Below, in pieces: positions 57,840 through 64,000 of a stretch of 64,000 bases of DNA. This stretch comes from Streptomyces parvus. Lineage in GTDB: Bacteria; Actinomycetota; Actinomycetes; Streptomycetales; Streptomycetaceae. The translations under genes were made by a program, and so were the position numbers. Under the pieces are notes generated by a model that was not told the origin of the DNA, made no database searches, and saw only the letters and a list, made by a program, of their open reading frames with translations. Each line of letters starts with the position of its first letter. The stretch's first letter is position 1. The stretch spans positions 248,001 to 312,000 of the forward strand of contig NZ_BMRY01000007.1 in assembly GCF_014648875.1 (NCBI RefSeq), in the 5' to 3' direction.

Positions 57840-59341
57840 GCACCCCCGACCACATGGCGTCCTGGGTGGCGGTCGCCCTCGTCGTCCTCGCCACCGTCCT
57901 CGTCGGCGGCTTCGGCCTGCGCATCTCCCGTACGACCTCCGACTTCTACGTCGCCTCCCGCACCGTGCGGCCCCGCCTCAACGCCGCCGCGATCAGCGGC
58001 GAATACCTCTCGGCCGCCTCCTTCCTCGGAGTCGCCGGGCTCGTCCTCGTCCACGGCCCCGACATGCTCTGGTACCCGGTCGGCTACACCGCCGGATACC
58101 TGGTGCTCCTGGTCTTCGTCGCCGCACCGCTCCGCCGCTCCGGGGCGTACACCCTGCCCGACTTCGCCGAGGGCCGGCTCGAATCACGGCAGGTCCGCCG
58201 CCTGGTCAGCGCCCTGGTCGTCGGGGCGGGCTGGCTCTACCTCGTACCGCAGCTCCAGGGCGCCGGGCTGACGCTGAAGATCCTCACCGGCGCTCCGGGC
58301 TGGCTCGGCGACGTCCTCGTCGCCACCGTCGTGGCGGCCGCCGTCGCCGCGGGCGGCATGCGCTCCATCACCTTCGTCCAGGTCTTCCAGTACTGGCTGA
58401 AGCTCACCGCCCTCCTCGTCCCCGCCCTCTTCCTGGTCCTCGCCTGGCAGGGCGACGGCCGGCCCCGGGTCAGCTTCGACGACCAGCTCGCCGTCTTCCG
58501 CGCCGACCACCCGCTGTACGCGACGTACGGGCTGATCGTGGCGACCTTTCTCGGCACCATGGGCCTGCCGCATGTCGTCGTCCGCTTCTACACCAGCCCC
58601 AACGGCCGCGACGCCCGCCGCACCACCGTCGCCGTCCTCGCCCTGGTCGGCCTCTTCTACCTGCTGCCGCCGATCTACGGGGCGCTCGGCCGGCTCTACA
58701 CCCCCGAACTGCGGTACGGGGGAGACGCGGACGCCGCCGTCCTGCTGCTGCCCGCCCGGGTCATCGGCGGACTCGGCGGCGACTTCCTGGGGGCGCTGAT
58801 CGCGGGCGGGGCGTTCGCCGCGTTCCTGTCCACCGCCTCCGGGCTCACCATGGCCGTCGCCGGGGTCATCACCCAGGACGTCCTGCCCTCGCGCGGGGTA
58901 CGCCACTTCCGGCTCGCCACCGTCCTCGCCATCGCCGTGCCGCTCGCCGGCTCCCTGCTGGTGAGCCGGGTGCCGGTGGCCGACGCGGTCGGCATGGCCT
59001 TCGCCGTCTCCGCCTCCTCCTTCTGCCCGCTGCTCGTCCTCGGCATCTGGTGGCGGCGGCTCACCCCGCCCGGGGCCGTCGCGGGGCTCCTGCTCGGCGG
59101 CGGGTCCGCGCTCCTCGCCGTGGCCATCACCGTCAGCGGAGCCGTACGCCCGCCGGGCTGGCCGCACGCCCTGCTCGCCTGGCCCGCCGTCTGGTCCGTC
59201 CCCGTGGGGTTCCTCGCGATGATCCTCGTCTCGCTCGCCACCCCGGGGCGCATCCCCCCGGGCACCAACGCCGCCATGACCCGCTTCCACCTCCCCGAAG
59301 CCCTCTCCTCGGCGCGGGCCGCCGCGGGGAGGGAGCGATGA
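57836..59341 (+). CDS. Sodium:solute symporter (acetate/pyruvate type)
   Basis: A 501-aa transporter with about 13 membrane helices. Family marks include SDFYVASRTVRPRLNAAAIS, GEYLSAASFLG, GLPHVVVRFYTSPNGRDARR and GAFAAFLSTASGLTMAVAG. It most resembles ActP/MctP importers of short carboxylates such as acetate, pyruvate or propionate. It lies between the LytTR regulator and the LytS kinase, so both sensing and uptake are encoded together. The GTG overlaps the small subunit stop (GTGA), and the stop overlaps the kinase start (GATGA). Confidence 0.88.
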   Translation: MSTPDHMASWVAVALVVLATVLVGGFGLRISRTTSDFYVASRTVRPRLNAAAISGEYLSAASFLGVAGLVLVHGPDMLWYPVGYTAGYLVLLVFVAAPLRRSGAYTLPDFAEGRLESRQVRRLVSALVVGAGWLYLVPQLQGAGLTLKILTGAPGWLGDVLVATVVAAAVAAGGMRSITFVQVFQYWLKLTALLVPALFLVLAWQGDGRPRVSFDDQLAVFRADHPLYATYGLIVATFLGTMGLPHVVVRFYTSPNGRDARRTTVAVLALVGLFYLLPPIYGALGRLYTPELRYGGDADAAVLLLPARVIGGLGGDFLGALIAGGAFAAFLSTASGLTMAVAGVITQDVLPSRGVRHFRLATVLAIAVPLAGSLLVSRVPVADAVGMAFAVSASSFCPLLVLGIWWRRLTPPGAVAGLLLGGGSALLAVAITVSGAVRPPGWPHALLAWPAVWSVPVGFLAMILVSLATPGRIPPGTNAAMTRFHLPEALSSARAAAGRER

Positions 59342-60528
59342 CCGGGGCCGCCGTCGCCGTGGTCGTCGTCCTCGCCGGGCTGCTCCTCGGCGCCGGTTAC
59401 CTGCTGGGGCGCCGTACCGCCCGCCCGGTGCGCCCCAGCGACGTCGGCACGCCCGTCGAGCACGCCACCTTCGAGACCCTGCACACCGCGTCGCTGGCCG
59501 CCCCGCCGCTGCGGGCCGGGCTCACCGAGGAGAGCGCCCGGCGCTCCGCCCGCGGGCTGCGCTCCCTCCTCGGCACCGACGCCCTCTGCCTCACCGACCG
59601 GGAACGGGTGCTGGTCTGGGACGGGGCCGGGCACCACCACGGCAAGGACGTGATGGAGCACCTGAAGGTGCTCCTCGACAACGGCCGCGACACCGCCTTC
59701 GACAGCGGCTGCGGCGACCTCGACTGCCCGCTGCGCTGGGCCGTCGCCGTCCCGCTCACCGTCGAGAACCGGGTCCTGGGCGCACTCGTGGCCTACGCCC
59801 CCCGCGAGTCGGCCGTGCTGGCCCGGGCGGCGGGGGAGGTCGCGCGCTGGGTCTGCGTCCAGCTGGAACTGGCCGAGCTGGACCGCTCCCGTACACAGCT
59901 GATCGAGGCCGAGATCAAGGCGCTGCGGGCGCAGATCTCCCCGCACTTCATCTTCAACTCGCTGGCCGCCATCGCCTCGTTCGTCCGGACCGACCCCGAA
60001 CAGGCCCGCGAACTGCTCCTGGAGTTCGCCGACTTCACCCGCTACTCGTTCCGCCGGCACGGGGAGTTCACCACCCTGGCGGACGAACTCCACTCCATCG
60101 ACCAGTACTTGGCCCTCGTCCGCGCCCGCTTCGGCGAGCGCCTCTCCGTGACCCTCCAGGTCGCCCCCGAGGTGCTGCCGGTCGCGCTGCCGTTCCTGTG
60201 CCTCCAGCCACTGGTGGAGAACGCCGTCAAACACGGACTCGAAGGGGCGGTCACCCGCAGCCGGATCACCATCAGCGCCCTGGACGCCGGTTCGGAGGCC
60301 GAGGTGGTCATCGAGGACGACGGGACCGGTATGGACCCCGAGCGGCTGCGGCAGATCCTGCGCGGCGAGGGAGGCGCCTCCACCGGTATCGGCCTGCTCA
60401 ACGTGGACGAGCGGCTGCGCCAGGTCTACGGGGACGACTACGGGCTCGTCATCGAGACCGGGGTGGGGGCGGGCATGAAGATCACGCTGCGGCTGCCCAA
60501 GTACCGTGCGGGCGTGCACGGTTCCTGA
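59338..60528 (+). CDS. LytS-type sensor histidine kinase
   Basis: A 396-aa kinase with one N-terminal membrane helix (AVAVVVVLAGLLLGAGYLLG), a GAF-like middle (about 50-180) with GCGDLDCPLRWAVAVPL, the His_kinase domain with QISPHFIFNSL (phosphorylated His203) and a HATPase end with PLVENAVKHGLEG and GIGLLNVDERL. Its ATG overlaps the symporter stop. It likely phosphorylates the LytTR regulator at 56638 in response to the transported acid. Confidence 0.9.
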   Translation: MTGAAVAVVVVLAGLLLGAGYLLGRRTARPVRPSDVGTPVEHATFETLHTASLAAPPLRAGLTEESARRSARGLRSLLGTDALCLTDRERVLVWDGAGHHHGKDVMEHLKVLLDNGRDTAFDSGCGDLDCPLRWAVAVPLTVENRVLGALVAYAPRESAVLARAAGEVARWVCVQLELAELDRSRTQLIEAEIKALRAQISPHFIFNSLAAIASFVRTDPEQARELLLEFADFTRYSFRRHGEFTTLADELHSIDQYLALVRARFGERLSVTLQVAPEVLPVALPFLCLQPLVENAVKHGLEGAVTRSRITISALDAGSEAEVVIEDDGTGMDPERLRQILRGEGGASTGIGLLNVDERLRQVYGDDYGLVIETGVGAGMKITLRLPKYRAGVHGS

Positions 60529-60560
60529 GAACGGGGCTCAAGCTTCGAAGGGATGGGCCG

Positions 60561-61079
60561 TCAGCACAGATGGACGGCCAGGTGCCCCAGCGGCAGCCCC
60601 AGCTGCCAGGCGGGCGTCCAGATCCGGACCTCCTGGCCGTCGTCCGCCGGGTCGGCCGGGGCCTCCCAGGGGGCGGGGCCGATCGCGTCCAGGTCCGCCG
60701 CGAGCAACTCGGTCTCCTCCAGCCAGCGCCAGGCCGACCGGGCCAGCGCCAGGTCGGGGTCGCCGGGCCCGGCGCACCGCTCCGACTCCGCCAGCCGCTC
60801 GCAGATCCAGCTCCGCCAGGTGCCCTCGTACGCCGTGAGGACGCGCAGCTCGTCGACCCGCGGCTCGGGCAGGGCCCGGGGGGCGGGGGCGTCGCGGGGG
60901 AACTCGCACAGGAACATCGTCAGGGCGAGGGCGTCACGCCCCGCGCGGAACTCCAGCGTCGTCGGCTCCATCAGATCGCCGGTCCGTAACAGCTCGTCGG
61001 CCAGATACTCGGTGGTCAGCCAGGTCATCGGCACCCGGAGCCCGTTCCCACCGGCCTCATCCGTATCCTCGGGACGCAT
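60561..61079 (-). CDS. Hypothetical protein (172 aa)
   Basis: A leftward gene with an acidic, Trp-rich product (VPMTWLTTEYLADELLRTGD, TWRSWICERLAESERC, WTPAWQLGLPLGHLAVHL). ATG 61079 follows AGAGGCGAGA. No family is recognised. SUKH- or DUF-like globular protein is possible. It is divergent from the small zinc protein gene at 61192. Confidence 0.6.
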   Translation of the reverse strand: MRPEDTDEAGGNGLRVPMTWLTTEYLADELLRTGDLMEPTTLEFRAGRDALALTMFLCEFPRDAPAPRALPEPRVDELRVLTAYEGTWRSWICERLAESERCAGPGDPDLALARSAWRWLEETELLAADLDAIGPAPWEAPADPADDGQEVRIWTPAWQLGLPLGHLAVHLC

Positions 61080-61191
61080 CCCGTCTCGCCTCTTTCCTTG
61101 CTCGGTACCGGGCTTCACGCAGCATTGAACCGGGGGCGGACGCCCCGCGTGGGCAGAAGGGGAGGATCGCCCAGGAGATGCGAGGCTGCGA

Positions 61192-61389
61192 ATGAGTGCC
61201 GACCCAGGCGACGACCCGCATGTGCGCCTGCTGCTGGGCGCGTACGTCCTGGACGCCCTGGACGCCGAGGAGACCTGCCGGGTCGCCCGTCACCTCCAGG
61301 GCTGCGACGGCTGCGCCCAGGTCTATGTGGAGGTGGCCGAGGCCTCCGCCCTGCTGGCGCTGCTCCGGGCCGAGGACCTGCGGGAGTAG
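61192..61389 (+). CDS. Minimal zinc anti-sigma domain protein (65 aa)
   Basis: The product is nothing but a ZAS domain: VRLLLGAYVLDALDAEETCR followed by HLQGCDGC (His34, Cys38, Cys41). There is no membrane helix, so it should be a soluble anti-sigma factor. The ATG follows GAGG. It is convergent to the ECF sigma gene and their coding ends overlap by 67 bases, an unusual arrangement for a sigma/anti-sigma pair. Confidence 0.75.
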   Translation: MSADPGDDPHVRLLLGAYVLDALDAEETCRVARHLQGCDGCAQVYVEVAEASALLALLRAEDLRE

Positions 61390-61895
61390 CCGGGGAGCGT
61401 ACGGGAGAGGACCCGCAGGGCGTAGTACGAACGGGATTTGACGGTCCCCGCCGGGATCCCCAGCACCTCCGCCGTCTCGCCGACGCTCAGTCCGCGGAAG
61501 TAGATCTGCACCAGCACCGCGCGGTGCTCGGGGCTCAGTGTGCGGACCGCCTCCCGCACGTCCAGGGAGCGCACCGCGCGGTCCGCGGTGTCCAGGACGT
61601 CCGGAGTGCTCTCCAGCACCGTGTCGCTGACCTCGACGGGACGGGCCTGGCGGGAGCGCCGCGCGTCGATGGCGAGGCGGCGGCCGACGGTGAACAGCCA
61701 CGGCCGCATCGAGTCGTAGGGCGCGTCGAACGCCTCGGGGTGCTGCCAGGCACGTACGAGGGTCTCCTGCACCAGGTCCTCGGCCCGCTGCCGGTCCCCG
61801 AAGGTGAGGCCGAGGAGGAAGTGGAACAGGGCGGGCCCGTGTTCCCGCTGCAACTCCGCCAGGGTCCGTTCGTCGGTCGTCGTGGTGGTCTTCAT
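61323..61895 (-). CDS. ECF RNA polymerase sigma factor
   Basis: A 190-aa group 4 sigma factor. Region 2 is FGDRQRAEDLVQETLVRAWQ with MRPWLFTVGRRLAID, and region 4 is LSPEHRAVLVQIYFRGLSVG with VLGIPAGTVKSRSYYALRVL. The last 25 residues are Ser/Ala/Arg-rich and are encoded opposite the 3' end of the small anti-sigma gene. The ATG 61895 has no clear ribosome site. It probably responds to a signal through the neighbouring zinc protein. Confidence 0.9.
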   Translation of the reverse strand: MKTTTTTDERTLAELQREHGPALFHFLLGLTFGDRQRAEDLVQETLVRAWQHPEAFDAPYDSMRPWLFTVGRRLAIDARRSRQARPVEVSDTVLESTPDVLDTADRAVRSLDVREAVRTLSPEHRAVLVQIYFRGLSVGETAEVLGIPAGTVKSRSYYALRVLSRTLPGYSRRSSARSSASRAEASATST

Positions 61896-62162
61896 GAACG
61901 TCCTCTCCCGCCGAGGCCCCTGACGGCCGCGTTGCCGACTGGCGTATACGAACGCATTCGGCGGCGCGGGAACACCCGGTGCACCGAGGCGTGCGACGAG
62001 CGGTCGCTCAGTGCGGCGAATGGTGCGGTGAACGGTCGAGGGGCCGTCGGGGTCGGCCGGTACGACCAGTTCAGCTAGATATGCGGCAATGCTCCTTGCT
62101 TATGCGATATGAAGATCTGTGTAGTCGGATGGTCGCAATCATCCGAACATGGAGTCGAGCAG

Positions 62163-63368
62163 ATGACGCAGCGCATCCGACCGGGCGCCGTGGCCGCCCT
62201 CGCCCTCCTGCTCGCAACGGCCACCGGCTGCACCGGGCAGCAGCCCGGGCCCCCCGAGCCGAGCGGACCGCCCGCCGCCCGGGGCGCGGGCGGCCAGGGC
62301 GCCGACGGGCCCCGCCCGTTCACGCTGCTCGCCGCGGGCGACGTCCTGCCGCACTCCTCCGTCATCGACCAGGCCGCCGTCGACGCGGGCGGCGCCGGCC
62401 ACGACTTCGCCCCGATGCTGGCCGGTGTCGCCCCGGTCGTCTCCGGCGCGGACCTGGCGTTCTGCCATATGGAGACCGTGTACGGGAAGGAGGGCGGCCC
62501 CTACACCGGCTACCCGAACTTCAAGTCGCCCCCCGAGATCGCCACCGCCCTGCGCACCACGGGGTTCGACTCCTGCTCCACCGCCTCCAACCACACCCTC
62601 GACGACGGGGCCGAGGGGGTCCGGCGCACGCTCGATGCCCTGGACGGGGCGGGCGTCCGGCACGCAGGCTCCGCCCGCACCGCCGCCGAGGCCGCCCGCC
62701 CCACGATCCTGTCCGCCGGACCGGGGAAGGGCGCGGCCAAGGTCGCCCACCTCGCGTACACCTACGGCACCAACGACATCCCGCTGCCCGCCGACCGGCC
62801 CTGGACGGTGAACGTCACCGACGAGCGGAAGATCATCGAGGAGGCCAGGGCGGCCCGCCGGGCCGGCGCCGATGTCGTCGTCCTCTCCGCCCACTGGGGC
62901 ACCGAATGGCAGGACGAGCCCGACGCGGGGCAACTGGACCTCGCCGAGCGGCTCACCGCCTCCACGGACCGGGGCCGACCCGACATCGACCTGATCATCG
63001 GCACCCACGCCCATGTGCCCCAGGCGTACGAGAAGGTCAACGGCACCTGGGTCGTCTACGGCATGGGCGACCAGATCGCCGGCGACATGATCAACTACGA
63101 GGGTGCGCAGGACCCGCGCGGCAATCAGAGCTCGATGGGCCGCTTCACCTTCGCGCCGCCCGTGAAACCCGGTGAGCGCTGGAAGGTGAAGAAGGCGGAG
63201 TTCGTTCCGCAGTGGTACGACACCGTCACCGGACGCGCCGTCAACCTCAACGCCTCCCTCGACTCTCCCGAGGGCGGGGCCGAGCACCTGCGCGAGGTCC
63301 GCGACCGGATCCGTACCGTCGTCCTCGGCCGGGGTGCGGACCGGGACGGGCTCCTCATGGGCGAGTAG
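62163..63368 (+). CDS. CapA-family lipoprotein
   Basis: A 401-aa secreted lipoprotein (lipobox TATGC, Cys23). The CapA/PgsA metallophosphatase-like domain contains LLAAGDVLPH, FCHMETVYG, SCSTASNHTLDDG, VVVLSAHWGTEWQD and IDLIIGTHAHVPQAYE. Relatives help make poly-gamma-glutamate or act on wall polymers. The ATG 62163 is chosen because it gives a clean signal peptide. No capB or capC genes are adjacent. Confidence 0.88.
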   Translation: MTQRIRPGAVAALALLLATATGCTGQQPGPPEPSGPPAARGAGGQGADGPRPFTLLAAGDVLPHSSVIDQAAVDAGGAGHDFAPMLAGVAPVVSGADLAFCHMETVYGKEGGPYTGYPNFKSPPEIATALRTTGFDSCSTASNHTLDDGAEGVRRTLDALDGAGVRHAGSARTAAEAARPTILSAGPGKGAAKVAHLAYTYGTNDIPLPADRPWTVNVTDERKIIEEARAARRAGADVVVLSAHWGTEWQDEPDAGQLDLAERLTASTDRGRPDIDLIIGTHAHVPQAYEKVNGTWVVYGMGDQIAGDMINYEGAQDPRGNQSSMGRFTFAPPVKPGERWKVKKAEFVPQWYDTVTGRAVNLNASLDSPEGGAEHLREVRDRIRTVVLGRGADRDGLLMGE

Positions 63369-63385
63369 AGGCGGGCGGCGGGGTC

Positions 63386-63847
63386 CTACGGCACCACGGT
63401 GACCGGCCAGCGCCCCGCCTTCACCAGGCGTACGGCCACCGAACCGATGAAGCGGTGCCCGGCCGACTCCGAGGCCCCGACCACCACCGCGTCCGCCTTC
63501 AGCTCGTCGGCCGCGGTCACCAGCCCGTTGTAGGGGTCGCCCCGGAAGGTGTGGAACTCCCAGCGCACGTCCCACGCGTCCCTGAAGCGCTCCGTCGCCT
63601 CCCGGATCTCGGAGACCAGGGAGTCCGCGACCTCACCCGTCGTGTCGCCGACCGGTACGCCGAGGGCGGCGCCCGCCGTCAGGACCGGCTGGACGTACAC
63701 CAGGGCCAGCATGGCGTGCTGCCGACGGGCCAGTCCGGCGGCGTAGGCCGCCGCGCGCATCGATGAATCGGAGCCGTCGAGCCCCGCGACGATCACCTTG
63801 GGGCCGTCCGTACCGCGTTCGAACCGATGAGGCTGCTGCTCTGTCAC
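63386..63847 (-). CDS. Universal stress protein
   Basis: A 153-aa USP with VIVAGLDGSDSSMRAAAYAA, ALVYVQPVL and the ATP-binding type motif VVGASESAGHRFIGSVAVRL. GTG 63847 is chosen because upstream in-frame residues look non-conserved. It stands alone, convergent to the CapA-like gene with 17 bases between. Confidence 0.85.
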   Translation of the reverse strand: MTEQQPHRFERGTDGPKVIVAGLDGSDSSMRAAAYAAGLARRQHAMLALVYVQPVLTAGAALGVPVGDTTGEVADSLVSEIREATERFRDAWDVRWEFHTFRGDPYNGLVTAADELKADAVVVGASESAGHRFIGSVAVRLVKAGRWPVTVVP

Positions 63848-64000
63848 GGCTCCGAGGCTATCGGCTCGTCCGGAGGGGGGTCGTCCCGGCCGTCGGCAGG
63901 GCTCGGTGAATATCAACATACTGCGTCGATCGGGTACAAAACGGTCGGCGTCCGTGTCGGCTTCCGTGTCGACGGCAGGAGCGGACGTCCGGCCGTGCGA

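Overview
The window is high-GC actinomycete DNA, almost certainly from a Streptomyces chromosome. Evidence is the very strong G/C third-position bias, frequent GTG/TTG starts, ATGA/GTGA start-stop overlaps, and families typical of Streptomyces (DUF6233, DUF6777, DUF5047 tail protein, XRE-TPR regulator, SpoIIE-type phosphatases, SigB/F-type sigma factor, Rpf protein). No rRNA, tRNA, CRISPR array or insertion sequence was seen.

Bases 1 to about 25,350 are the right part of an integrated siphophage-like prophage whose left end lies outside the window. From left: major tail protein, two tail-assembly chaperones joined by a -1 frameshift, a 1,459-aa tape measure with a C-terminal NlpC/P60 domain, five tail/baseplate genes, an amidase endolysin, a holin and small membrane proteins, then an endonuclease VII-like HNH protein. 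From 14.3 to 25.2 kb is an accessory and regulatory block of mostly small genes on both strands: a Hin/Gin-like serine recombinase, a lipoprotein, a leftward DUF6233 / ATP-dependent DNA ligase / DUF3223 set, a HAD hydrolase, an XRE-TPR regulator and a GntR regulator. No phage integrase is present.

The right boundary is probably marked by arrays of 11-bp and 10-bp spaced repeats (25,193-25,300). Directly beyond them is a family-1 beta-glucosidase cut off after residue 309, with its catalytic nucleophile region missing. I infer that the prophage sits inside this gene. The gene ends an operon with a sugar-binding lipoprotein and two ABC permeases (25.3-29.5 kb), divergent from a ROK regulator with a 23-bp inverted repeat between them.

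The rest is chromosomal: a Nudix hydrolase, a LacI-type regulator with an 18-bp perfect palindrome, an Rpf-LysM-M23 cell-wall hydrolase, a DMT transporter and an FhuF-like protein. From 36.4 to 44.8 kb lie the parts of a partner-switching stress circuit: STAS antagonist, two SpoIIE phosphatases, an RsbW-like kinase, a hybrid response regulator-phosphatase, a CHASE3 histidine kinase with its receiver, and a SigB/F-type sigma factor. MarR, HxlR and RidA genes are interspersed. Then follow an unusual SDR protein, a 58-aa orphan peptide gene, a lipase-maturation-factor protein, a YndJ/DUF1990 pair behind two TetR-like operators, a DUF6777 lipoprotein, a PAS-GAF-phosphatase-kinase fusion, a WS/DGAT acyltransferase and an Fpg/Nei glycosylase.

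The last part holds a LytTR/LytS two-component system enclosing an acetate/pyruvate-type symporter, an ECF sigma factor overlapping a convergent zinc anti-sigma gene, a CapA-family lipoprotein and a universal stress protein. Several genes here have short direct repeats over or next to their stop codons.
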